Below, piece by piece: positions 6,243 to 13,894 of a stretch of 16,772 bases of DNA. The position numbers were made by a program, and so were the translations under genes. Position 1 is the first letter of the stretch. The number at the start of each line of letters is the position of its first letter. The stretch is taken from NCBI GenBank assembly GCA_037969055.1, contig JBBKWR010000036.1:1-16772 (forward strand). Direction: 5' to 3'. This stretch comes from Pelagihabitans sp037969055 (lineage in GTDB: Bacteria; Bacteroidota; Bacteroidia; Flavobacteriales; Flavobacteriaceae). A model generated the notes under the pieces. It made no database searches, was not told the DNA's origin, and saw nothing but the letters and a program-made list of their open reading frames with translations.

Positions 6243-7769
6243 ATGCTAAAAAAAATACTCCTTATTATTTCCTTATCCCAATTAGTGTCCTGTGCCAGTC
6301 TACGAAAAATCCCCCAGCCCAAAACCGAATTTAGAGGCGTGTGGATCGCCACTGTGGTGAACATCGATTGGCCAAAAAACGGAACGGATGCCATCCAAAA
6401 ACAAAAAGCAGATTATCTTAGGTTGCTTGATTTTTATAAAGATCTGCACTTTAATGCAGTAATTGTGCAGATCAGGGCGGCCGGGGATGCGTTTTATAAA
6501 TCAAAATTTGCGCCATGGTCCAGATTTCTTACAGGAGAAGAGGGTAAGGCCCCCAGCACGAACGATGATTTGCTTAAATGGATGATCGACCAATCTCATC
6601 TAAGGGGAATGGAATTTCATGCTTGGCTCAACCCCTATCGATCAACTTTTGATTTAAATACCGACGTGCTAAGTCCAACCCACGATTTCAACCTACACCC
6701 CGAATGGATGTTGAAATACGGAAAGAAATATTACTACGACCCAGGTTTACCTGAAGTAAGGGAGCATATGGTTCGTATTATCGACGAATTGGTCGCTAGC
6801 TACGATATAGATGCCATCCATTTTGATGATTACTTTTACCCATATACTATTAAAGGTGAAGTACTGACCGACTCACTATCCTATTCTTATTACCATCAAG
6901 ACAAATCCTTGGCGGATTGGCGACGTAGCAATATTGACTCCCTTGTTAAAAACGTCCATCAAACGATCAAATCCAAAAAACCTTGGGTACAACTGGGCAT
7001 TAGTCCCTTTGGGGTTTGGAAGAACAATTCTACCGACCCACGGGGCTCCGACACCCAGGCCGGTCAAACCACTTATGATGATCTTTACGCAGATCCCTTG
7101 TTATGGATGCGGCAAGGGTGGTTGGATTATTTGGTACCCCAAGTTTATTGGAGCATGGATTTACCAGTGGCATCGCACAAGAAAATTGTCGATTGGTGGG
7201 CGTCGAACAGTACCCAAACGAATCTATATATCGGAAATGGACCCTATAAGATCAGGAACAATAGTGACAAGGCTTGGGACAACCCCAAGGAACTGCCCGA
7301 ACAAATAGTCTATGCCAGAAAAACGCCGGCTATTAATGGCAATGTTTTTTTTAGTGCCAAGAGCCTTATGCAGGACAATAATGATGTGGTGTCCATGCTT
7401 AAAAAGAAATTGTACAAGTATGCTGCCCTTCCCCCTATTTCAAAAGATTTGGTTCCAGATGCCACAGTACTTCCTTCCGTGGTATCGATTTACCAAGTGA
7501 ACGAATCCCTCAATCTAATTTTTAATGATTTGAGCGCCTATAGATTTGTTATGGCCTATCCTTCAGGAAAAAAAAAGAAGTCAGCTTATCCCATTAAAAG
7601 ACTATTGATAAAAACATCAATACTCGAAGGGCACAAACTAAGTCTGCCAATTAAAGCTTTAAAGGGAAAAAAGAATATTGCGCTCATCTTTATAAACCAT
7701 TATGGACAAGAAAGTGCAGCGATCGTAGTACATTTAAACCAAACCAACCTAAATGATACAGAAAAATAA
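6243..7769 (+). CDS. DigH/YddW-like glycoside hydrolase (GHL10 domain), lipoprotein
   Basis: 508 aa. Residues 1-16 are a lipoprotein signal and Cys17 (QLVSC-AS) is the lipidation site, placing the enzyme in the envelope. The GHL10 (DUF187) TIM-barrel runs from about 28 to 360: EFRGVWIATVVNIDWP (29-44), VQIRAAGDAFY (75-85), FHAWLNPYR (125-133), the acidic motif AIHFDDYFYPY (191-201) with the candidate catalytic Asp195 and Asp196, LGISPFGVW (251-259) and PQVYWS (299-304). The last 120 residues look like a beta-sandwich accessory domain. E. coli DigH (YddW), from the same family, cleaves peptidoglycan glycans stripped of peptides. That activity fits the neighbours here: the gene overlaps ampG by 17 bp and leads the recycling operon. 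There is a GAGG just before the ATG. A run of nine A (7568-7576) in the tail encodes GKKKK. Confidence 0.88.
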   Translation: MLKKILLIISLSQLVSCASLRKIPQPKTEFRGVWIATVVNIDWPKNGTDAIQKQKADYLRLLDFYKDLHFNAVIVQIRAAGDAFYKSKFAPWSRFLTGEEGKAPSTNDDLLKWMIDQSHLRGMEFHAWLNPYRSTFDLNTDVLSPTHDFNLHPEWMLKYGKKYYYDPGLPEVREHMVRIIDELVASYDIDAIHFDDYFYPYTIKGEVLTDSLSYSYYHQDKSLADWRRSNIDSLVKNVHQTIKSKKPWVQLGISPFGVWKNNSTDPRGSDTQAGQTTYDDLYADPLLWMRQGWLDYLVPQVYWSMDLPVASHKKIVDWWASNSTQTNLYIGNGPYKIRNNSDKAWDNPKELPEQIVYARKTPAINGNVFFSAKSLMQDNNDVVSMLKKKLYKYAALPPISKDLVPDATVLPSVVSIYQVNESLNLIFNDLSAYRFVMAYPSGKKKKSAYPIKRLLIKTSILEGHKLSLPIKALKGKKNIALIFINHYGQESAAIVVHLNQTNLNDTEK

Positions 7770-9024
7770 ATGGGCATGGGCGTGGGTGCCGGTACTTTAT
7801 TTTACCCAAGGCCTGCCCTATGTCATGGTAGTAACCGTATCTGTGATCATGTATAAAAAACTCGGTGTCAGCAATGCGGATATAGGGCTCTATACCAGCT
7901 GGCTCTACTTACCTTGGGTCATTAAGCCACTCTGGAGTCCGTTCGTTGACCTCAAAAGCACCAAACGAAATTGGTTTTTGATCATGCAATTATTGATTTC
8001 GGTAGCCTTGTTGGGTGTAGGACTCACCTTGCCCACTAACATTTTCTTTGTTACAACCCTGGCTTGTTTTTGGATGGCCGCTTTTGCCTCCGCAACCAAT
8101 GACATAGCCTCAGATGGCTATTATATGATCGGACTTACCGAAGAAAAGCAGTCGTTTTTTGTGGGGATGCGCAGTACGTTTTACAAATTGTCCACCGTTA
8201 CCGGACAGGGCCTGTTGGTCATTTTAGCTGGGTTTTTAGAAAATTATTATGGCGATAATACCAAGGCTTGGTCAATTACCATGGTCTGTGCCGCTTTCTT
8301 GATGCTATTACTGACCATTTCAAACTTTTTTGTGACGCCTAAATTCGAGACCTCCAATGCCATTGTTTTAGATAAGCCCAAAAGTTTTTTGGAAGTCTTC
8401 CTATCGTTTTTCAAAAAACCAGGAATTGGATTGGCTTTGACATTCATCTTGCTCTTTCGATTGGGGGAATCCCAGTTGGTCAAAATGGCCGCTCCTTTTT
8501 TGCTGGACCCAACTTCGGTAGGTGGCTTGGGGTATACAACTTCTGAAGTGGGCACCATATATGGGACTATCGGGGTGATTATGCTGACCGTTGGGGGTAT
8601 CCTTGGCGGAATTCTCATTTCCAAGCATGGGTTAAAAAGATGGATGTTTCCCATGCTGCTTTCCCTGAATGTTCCTAACGCCCTTTATGCATTACTTGCA
8701 ATTACCAAAACCACCAATATTGCTGCAGTGGTTGGTACTGTGGTGCTCGAACAGTTCGGATATGGTTTTGGAATCGCAGGTTTTATGGTCTATCTTATTT
8801 ATATAGCAGAAGGAAAATCAAAAACTTCACATTATGCCATAGCTACAGGTTTTATGGCATTGGGCATGATGTTGCCCGGACTCATAAGTGGGTATATGCA
8901 GGAGTGGTTGGGTTATGGTGGATTTTTTACATGGGTGGTCATTGCGGCACTACCGGCCATAGTAATGCTTAAATACATCAAGTATCCACCCGATTTCGGA
9001 AAAGCCAGAAATAATGCATCCTAA
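7753..9024 (+). CDS. ampG: AmpG-type muropeptide permease (MFS)
   Basis: 423 aa, roughly 12 predicted membrane segments. AmpG proteins import GlcNAc-anhydroMurNAc and its peptides from the periplasm using the proton gradient. The family signature is strong: LYFTQGLPYVMVVTVSVIMY (15-34), then LYLPWVIKPLWSPFVD (51-66) with the loop charges between the first segments, SATNDIASDGYY around 112-123, and FRLGESQLVKMAAPFLL in the second half. E. coli AmpG is longer (491 aa, with extra C-terminal segments); the short 12-segment form is usual in Bacteroidetes. The ATG lies inside the end of the DigH-like gene (17-bp overlap, different frame) and the end overlaps nagZ by 11 bp, so translation is probably coupled. 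Being between an envelope glycosidase and NagZ makes the muropeptide assignment solid; an oligosaccharide substrate cannot be excluded. Confidence 0.9.
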   Translation: MIQKNKWAWAWVPVLYFTQGLPYVMVVTVSVIMYKKLGVSNADIGLYTSWLYLPWVIKPLWSPFVDLKSTKRNWFLIMQLLISVALLGVGLTLPTNIFFVTTLACFWMAAFASATNDIASDGYYMIGLTEEKQSFFVGMRSTFYKLSTVTGQGLLVILAGFLENYYGDNTKAWSITMVCAAFLMLLLTISNFFVTPKFETSNAIVLDKPKSFLEVFLSFFKKPGIGLALTFILLFRLGESQLVKMAAPFLLDPTSVGGLGYTTSEVGTIYGTIGVIMLTVGGILGGILISKHGLKRWMFPMLLSLNVPNALYALLAITKTTNIAAVVGTVVLEQFGYGFGIAGFMVYLIYIAEGKSKTSHYAIATGFMALGMMLPGLISGYMQEWLGYGGFFTWVVIAALPAIVMLKYIKYPPDFGKARNNAS

Positions 9025-10615
9025 AGAATTAAACTATCAAAAAGCTAAAAGTGCGCTAAGCCCCGCCGAAAAAGTGGGTCAGTTGTTCATGCCGGCTGCA
9101 TTTATCAATGACACCGAAGCAGAGATCCAACAACTGGAAAAATTGATACGGGAACAACAAGTTGGCGGACTTTGTTTTTTCCATAGCCGCGCTTCGGCGG
9201 CGACCAATTACGAAGGCAAAAAAAAGGTTGTTTATAACGCCAATAGCTTTGAAACGCTCAAAAAGCTCATCCAGCGGTATCAGGTGGCTTCGAAATATCC
9301 CTTATTAATTGCCATTGATGCTGAATGGGGTCTGGCCATGCGCATCGAAAACACACCACAATATCCCTACGCTATAACCCTTGGCGCTATTGATGGGCAC
9401 CTTGAGCTTATCATTGAAATGGGAAAAAATATTGCCATGGATTGCAAGGCGGCTGGCATTCATTGGAATTTGGCGCCTGTGGTCGACATTAATAATAATC
9501 CGCACAATCCTGTAATCGGGTATCGCTCCTTTGGGGAGAATAGGGACAATGTCACGGAAAAGGCTATCGCCTATGTAAAAGGCATGCAACATGAAGGGGT
9601 GTTGACCAGTGTTAAACATTTTCCTGGACATGGGGATACTGATACTGATTCACATTTGGGACTTCCATTGATTGATAAATCAAAAACAGAACTGCTCAAA
9701 AATGAGTTATACCCGTTTCAAAAATTAATCGATGAGGGCGTTGATTCTGTCATGGTAGGTCATCTATCTGTCCCAGCCTTAGCCCAGGGAAGCACGATAC
9801 CATCAAGCGTCTCAAATGATATTATCAAAGGTATGTTGCGCAAGGAAATGGGTTTCAAGGGAGTGGTTATTTCGGACGCCTTGAATATGCACGCTGTATC
9901 GAAAAATTATCCCATAAAAGGAGAGCTGGAATGGCTTGCCTTCGATGCTGGTAATGATGTCTTGTGTTTTGCCGAACATATTAAAGAAGGGATTGCTCAG
10001 ATCCTAACGAACGCCAAGTACTCCCAAATAGAAGAAAGCTTTGAAAGAGTTTGGAAGTTGAAGGAACGAGCCATTGCCTTTGCTACCAGTCAACCAAACA
10101 CATCGTTGTCCGACCCTTCCATTCTGAACGGTAAATTGGCTAGTGAAAGTTTAACTCTTTTCAAAGGATCAGCTGAAGACATTCTAGCATTTCAGAAGCA
10201 AAAAATAGCTGCAATAGCTATAGGTCAAAATATTGAAAATGAATTTTTTAACAAAATTCTAGAACAAAATCAGTTTCAAATAGAACCAATTTCAATCACC
10301 ACGATAACGGCCCTTAAAAATAAATTAGTGGGAAGTGACAATATACTTTTGGCCATCTTTCCAAGGCAAATAAAACCAGCCAACCATTTCGGATTTAGTT
10401 TGGAGGAGTTGGCATTGTTGAATGATCTGATCTTAGGTAAAAATGTAGTTTTGTACCTCTTTGGGAATCCATATTTTCTGAAATACATAAATACTGATTC
10501 CGCAAAGGCTGTGGCAGTGGTCTATCAAAATTTTGATATGTTCCAACAGGTTGCCGCACAACATTTTTTGGGTAATTTTAGGGCTAGGGGTAAATTGCCC
10601 ATTAGCATCGGATAA
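9014..10615 (+). CDS. nagZ: Cytoplasmic beta-N-acetylhexosaminidase, GH3, two-domain NagZ
   Basis: 533 aa. Cleaves GlcNAc from GlcNAc-anhydroMurNAc in muropeptides after import. No signal peptide is present, in keeping with a cytoplasmic site. The GH3 TIM-barrel covers about 15-355: VGQLFMPAAF (21-30), the substrate strand PLLIAIDAEWG (96-106), GYRSFGENRD (169-178), the NagZ-specific loop KHFPGHGDTDTDSH (201-214) with the acid/base pair Asp212-His214, and the nucleophile Asp288 in VISDALNMHAV (285-295). Residues 360-533 form an additional alpha/beta domain resembling the GH3 C-terminal domain. Gram-negative NagZ such as that of E. coli (341 aa) lacks it, while the B. subtilis type has it. The gene starts inside the end of ampG (11-bp overlap), and anmK begins 3 bp after its stop, so the product anhydroMurNAc is passed to the next enzyme in gene order. 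Confidence 0.93.
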   Translation: MHPKELNYQKAKSALSPAEKVGQLFMPAAFINDTEAEIQQLEKLIREQQVGGLCFFHSRASAATNYEGKKKVVYNANSFETLKKLIQRYQVASKYPLLIAIDAEWGLAMRIENTPQYPYAITLGAIDGHLELIIEMGKNIAMDCKAAGIHWNLAPVVDINNNPHNPVIGYRSFGENRDNVTEKAIAYVKGMQHEGVLTSVKHFPGHGDTDTDSHLGLPLIDKSKTELLKNELYPFQKLIDEGVDSVMVGHLSVPALAQGSTIPSSVSNDIIKGMLRKEMGFKGVVISDALNMHAVSKNYPIKGELEWLAFDAGNDVLCFAEHIKEGIAQILTNAKYSQIEESFERVWKLKERAIAFATSQPNTSLSDPSILNGKLASESLTLFKGSAEDILAFQKQKIAAIAIGQNIENEFFNKILEQNQFQIEPISITTITALKNKLVGSDNILLAIFPRQIKPANHFGFSLEELALLNDLILGKNVVLYLFGNPYFLKYINTDSAKAVAVVYQNFDMFQQVAAQHFLGNFRARGKLPISIG

Positions 10616-10618
10616 ATT

Positions 10619-11695
10619 ATGAAGGTTTATAAAATTCTTGGTCTTATGTCTGGCACTTCCTTGGATGGTTTGGATCTTGCCCACTGCCATCTATGGAAAA
10701 ATGGGGTACGATGGGAATTCGAAATCAAAGACACCAAAAGTGTTGCTTATACTGCAGAAATGCAGGGCGAGCTTAAAGATTCGATTTATCTAAAGGCGGA
10801 AGAATTGCTCAAATTCAACAATACCTACGGTACTTGGCTTGGGGAACAGGCAAAAATATTTATAACAGAAAGAAGATTGGAGGTCGACCATATTGCCAGC
10901 CATGGCCACACAACACACCATCAACCAGAAAACGGACTTACCTATCAAATAGGTTCAGGCCAACATTTGGCAAACGCCAGCGGGCGAAGGGTGATCTGTG
11001 ATTTTCGTACCAACGATGTCGCGTTGGGCGGACAAGGCGCCCCTTTGGTTCCCATAGGGGATGCCCTGCTGTTTGGCCAATATGATTTTTGTCTGAATTT
11101 GGGCGGCATTAGCAATATTTCTTTTGATGTGAAAGGCAAGCGAATCGCATACGATATCGGCTTGGCCAATATGATCCTGAACCACATTACCCGTAAAATA
11201 AATCTGAGTTACGACCGTGGCGGTAAATTGGCCAAACAAGGGCGTATTAATCCAAAGATGCTCAAACAACTGAACGGACTTAAATATTACCTATTACCGC
11301 ATCCCAAATCAATCGGCTACGAATGGTTCGTAAACGAAGTAGAACCTATTGTTGACAACATAGAGGATTCCATAGAAAATCTGTTGCACACCTCCATTCA
11401 CCATATATGCGAAAAAATTGCACAACAAATACAAGGCAACAGCAAAAGGAAAAATCAGACCCTCTTTGTGACCGGTGGTGGGGCTTTGAACGACTTTTTG
11501 ATTACGGTCTTAAAGGAAAAATTGGGCACATCTACTGATGTTGTGGTTCCTTTAAACAATTTGATTGAATTTAAGGAAGCACTGGTGTTTAGCCTTATGG
11601 GGATCCTCCGTTTGGAACAAGAAATAAATGTTTTCAGCTCGGTGACCGGGGCTAAGAGGGATTCCTCTAGTGGGGTTTTGTACCTGCCGAATTAA
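10619..11695 (+). CDS. anmK: Anhydro-N-acetylmuramic acid kinase
   Basis: 358 aa. Opens the 1,6-anhydro ring of anhMurNAc and phosphorylates it with ATP, giving MurNAc-6-P, the substrate of MurQ. ASKHA-fold kinase, usual family length. Motifs: GLMSGTSLDGLDL (8-20, phosphate loop), ASHGHTTHHQP (93-103), the signature CDFRTNDVALGGQGAPLVP (127-145), NLGGISNIS (160-168), AYDIGLANMILN (177-188) with the likely catalytic Asp179, VTGGGALNDFL (284-294) and EFKEALVFSLMG (317-328). The Asp179 block differs from the E. coli DTGPGN form. The ATG at 10619 is 3 bp after the nagZ stop. Its product is consumed by MurQ, encoded in the divergent transcript 7 kb to the left, so the pathway is split between the two arms of the cluster. 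Confidence 0.95.
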   Translation: MKVYKILGLMSGTSLDGLDLAHCHLWKNGVRWEFEIKDTKSVAYTAEMQGELKDSIYLKAEELLKFNNTYGTWLGEQAKIFITERRLEVDHIASHGHTTHHQPENGLTYQIGSGQHLANASGRRVICDFRTNDVALGGQGAPLVPIGDALLFGQYDFCLNLGGISNISFDVKGKRIAYDIGLANMILNHITRKINLSYDRGGKLAKQGRINPKMLKQLNGLKYYLLPHPKSIGYEWFVNEVEPIVDNIEDSIENLLHTSIHHICEKIAQQIQGNSKRKNQTLFVTGGGALNDFLITVLKEKLGTSTDVVVPLNNLIEFKEALVFSLMGILRLEQEINVFSSVTGAKRDSSSGVLYLPN

Positions 11696-11770
11696 GTTTT
11701 TTTAATCGCAAATGCCTATATTGGTTTCTTGCAAAAGAGCATTAGTATCAAACCAAATAAAAGTACCCAA

Positions 11771-12031
11771 ATGTCCGACAAACAAAAGAAGGCTACCGCT
11801 TATTGGAAAGAAAATGTCAAATATCTCTTCATCCTCCTAACGATCTGGTTTTTGGTGTCCTATGGGGCGGGAATACTTTTCAAAGATGCCTTGAACCACA
11901 TTAAAATAGGAGGTTTTAAATTGGGCTTCTGGTTCGCCCAACAAGGTTCGATATATGTTTTTGTCATCCTTATTTTTGTCTATGTGCGTTTAATGAACAA
12001 ATTGGATAAAAAATATGGTTATGATGAGTGA
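11771..12031 (+). CDS. DUF4212 protein, small subunit of sodium/solute symporter
   Basis: 86 aa from the ATG at 11771. A TTG at 11729 would add 14 polar residues, but the conserved part begins MSDKQKKATAYWKENVKYL. Two membrane segments are evident: about 20-38 (LFILLTIWFLVSYGAGILF) and about 58-76 (QQGSIYVFVILIFVYV), joined by a loop with GGFKLGFWFAQQGS, the typical DUF4212 signature. The C-terminus is charged (NKLDKKYGYDE). These proteins are encoded directly before SSS-family symporters of the VC_2705 type and are thought to be their accessory subunit. Here the symporter follows 131 bp downstream. The separation from anmK (75 bp) is the largest break since nagB, so a new promoter may lie there. 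Confidence 0.85.
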   Translation: MSDKQKKATAYWKENVKYLFILLTIWFLVSYGAGILFKDALNHIKIGGFKLGFWFAQQGSIYVFVILIFVYVRLMNKLDKKYGYDE

Positions 12032-12052
12032 TGGATTATCATCCCTTGAAGT

Positions 12053-12065
12053 GCCATTTTATGCC
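12053..12065. promoter_or_regulatory. Operator-like motif before the sodium/solute symporter gene
   Basis: GCCATTTTATGCC matches the reverse complement of the deoR-nagB motif (GCCGTTTTATGCC) at 12 of 13 positions. It lies in the 131-bp gap between the small and large symporter subunit genes, 98 bp before the start codon. Shared with the amino-sugar cluster, it could place acetate uptake under the same regulator. No background frequency was computed. Confidence 0.4.
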
Positions 12066-12091
12066 GGGCCATAATGATTAAAATTATCGGC
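12063..12091. other. Intergenic imperfect hairpin
   Basis: GCCG (12063-12066) pairs with CGGC (12088-12091) and ATAAT (12071-12075) with ATTAT (12083-12087) around a 7-nt loop, leaving a 4-nt GGCC bulge. The left side shares bases with the operator-like motif. There is no T run, so it is not a standard terminator. It could be a mild attenuator or processing site that sets the ratio of the two symporter subunits. Confidence 0.25.
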
Positions 12092-12162
12092 TCGAAGATT
12101 AAACATACTTGAAAATAGTTCCTTTTGACTATTAACGAATAACCATTCAAACCCAGCCAAAT

Positions 12163-13857
12163 ATGGATGTTAAGACGTGGACGTATATTTTAGTAGGAAT
12201 TACCTTTTCCCTTTACATCGGAATTGCCATTTGGTCACGGGCCGGAACTACAAAAGAATTTTATGTGGCTGGCGGAGGGGTTTCACCTTGGGCCAATGGG
12301 ATGGCGACTGCTGCCGATTGGATGTCCGCCGCTTCATTTTTGTCAATGGCCGGAATCATAGCCTTTGCTGGGTATGATGGTTCGGTTTATCTGATGGGTT
12401 GGACAGGTGGATATGTATTATTGGCGTTGCTGTTGGCGCCATATCTCAGAAAATTTGGAAAGTTTACGGTGCCTGACTTCATTGGAGATCGCTATTATTC
12501 CAAAACGGCCCGTATTGTTGCGGTTTTCTGTGCCTTGCTTATTTCTTTTACCTATGTGGCAGGACAAATGCGTGGCGTCGGGGTTGTTTTTTCAAGGTTT
12601 TTGGAAGTGGATATCAACACGGGAGTGATCATTGGAATGATCATTGTTCTGTTTTATGCGGTCTTGGGAGGGATGAAGGGAATTACCTACACACAGGTGG
12701 CCCAGTACTGTGTTTTGATCTTTGCCTTTATGGTACCCGCAATTTTTATTTCCATCCAAATGACAGGAAACCCAGTGCCCCAATTGGGAATGGGTGCTAC
12801 CCTAAATGATGGCAGCGGCATATACTTATTGGACAAGTTGAACGGACTCTCAACAGAACTTGGATTTGCGGAATATACTTCCGGCTCGAAAAAAATGATC
12901 GATGTCTTCGCCATCACTTTGGCCTTAATGGTGGGTACCGCAGGACTGCCCCATGTAATCGTGCGTTTCTTTACAGTGAAAAGGGTAAGGGATGCGCGTA
13001 AATCAGCAGGGCTGGCCTTGTTATTGATCGCTATCTTGTATACCACTGCCCCCGCTGTGGCTGTCTTTGCCAAAACAAATCTGATCAACACGGTAAGTGG
13101 TCAAGGCTATGAAACAATGCCGGCATGGTTCAAGAATTGGGAGAAAACCGGTCTCCTTGCCTTTGATGATAAAAACAAGGATGGCAAAATCCAATACCTT
13201 GCCGATCAAAAAACCAATGAATTAAAAATTGACAATGATATTATGGTCTTGGCCAACCCTGAGATTGCTAATCTACCTGCATGGGTGGTTGCCCTGGTGG
13301 CTGCGGGAGGATTGGCGGCTGCCCTTTCTACGGCCGCAGGATTATTATTGGTTATCTCATCATCCGTAGCGCATGATTTGATCAAGAAAGTGTTCGTTCC
13401 GAACATTTCAGAAAAAGGGGAACTATGGTCAGCAAGGGCTGCCGCCACGGTGGCCGTCATAATAGCAGGATATTTTGGTATCAACCCACCAGGTTTTGTT
13501 GCTGCCGTAGTGGCCTTGGCCTTCGGTTTGGCTGCGGCCTCTTTTTTTCCTGCCATTGTGCTGGGAATATTCTATAAAAAAATGAACAAGGAAGGAGCGG
13601 TAGCTGGAATGATCGTTGGCATCGTCTCGATGTTGTTCTATATGTTGAAGTTTAAATTCGATATGTTTGGCGGTGGCACTAAAGAGGACTGGTGGTTCGG
13701 TATCTCCCCTGAAGGGTTTGGCACCGTGGCCATGATATTGAATTTTGTAGTTGCGATCGGTGTCATGAGCTTTACGGCGCCCCCACCTCAGGAGGTTCAG
13801 GATATTGTAGAGGATATTAGGATTCCAAGTGGTGCCGGGGAGTCATCGGGCCACTAA
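12163..13857 (+). CDS. Sodium/solute symporter, VC_2705 (ActP-like) subfamily
   Basis: 564 aa, about 13 membrane segments. SSS-family cation-coupled carrier, closest in type to acetate/short-chain monocarboxylate permeases (ActP group). Signatures: FYVAGGGVSPWANGMATAAD (33-52), DWMSAASFLSMAG (52-64), GQMRGVGVVFSRF (134-146), GTAGLPHVIVRFFTV (258-272) and AALSTAAGLLLVISSS (386-401), the last including the Ser/Thr residues of the sodium site. An extramembrane loop at about 305-370 carries DKNKDGKI (336-343), resembling a calcium-binding EF-hand loop. The DUF4212 gene before it and acetyl-CoA synthetase 37 bp after it point to acetate as the substrate. Substrate identity is inference. C-terminal residues 540-564 are a hydrophilic tail. 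Confidence 0.88.
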   Translation: MDVKTWTYILVGITFSLYIGIAIWSRAGTTKEFYVAGGGVSPWANGMATAADWMSAASFLSMAGIIAFAGYDGSVYLMGWTGGYVLLALLLAPYLRKFGKFTVPDFIGDRYYSKTARIVAVFCALLISFTYVAGQMRGVGVVFSRFLEVDINTGVIIGMIIVLFYAVLGGMKGITYTQVAQYCVLIFAFMVPAIFISIQMTGNPVPQLGMGATLNDGSGIYLLDKLNGLSTELGFAEYTSGSKKMIDVFAITLALMVGTAGLPHVIVRFFTVKRVRDARKSAGLALLLIAILYTTAPAVAVFAKTNLINTVSGQGYETMPAWFKNWEKTGLLAFDDKNKDGKIQYLADQKTNELKIDNDIMVLANPEIANLPAWVVALVAAGGLAAALSTAAGLLLVISSSVAHDLIKKVFVPNISEKGELWSARAAATVAVIIAGYFGINPPGFVAAVVALAFGLAAASFFPAIVLGIFYKKMNKEGAVAGMIVGIVSMLFYMLKFKFDMFGGGTKEDWWFGISPEGFGTVAMILNFVVAIGVMSFTAPPPQEVQDIVEDIRIPSGAGESSGH

Positions 13858-13875
13858 TTTTTTGATTATTTTTAT

Positions 13876-13888
13876 GGTATAAACGGCA
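13876..13888 (+). promoter_or_regulatory. Operator-like motif just before acs
   Basis: GGTATAAACGGC (13876-13887) resembles GGCATAAAACGGC of the deoR-nagB region, with one substitution and one missing A. It ends 7 bp before the acs ATG, so a bound protein would act as a roadblock, or the motif may act in the mRNA. The gap in the alignment lowers confidence. Confidence 0.25.
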
Positions 13889-13894
13889 TCGGGC

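Noticed and set aside
7568..7576. Run of nine A in the DigH-like gene as a slippage or phase-variation site
   Set aside because: It encodes lysines in frame in a non-conserved tail, and the frame is intact on both sides; long A runs are common in this AT-rich lineage.
8247..8654. 135-codon minus-strand frame within ampG
   Set aside because: It is a shadow of a long, well-supported membrane-protein gene; the composition reflects the complement of hydrophobic codons.
11717..11724. TATATTGG as a -7 promoter element for the symporter genes
   Set aside because: One mismatch to TAnnTTTG and no TTTG-like -33 element at a suitable distance; not strong enough to list as a promoter.
11729..11770. TTG start adding 14 residues to the DUF4212 protein
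   Set aside because: The added residues are polar and do not look like the family's N-terminus; the ATG at 11771 begins the recognised sequence.
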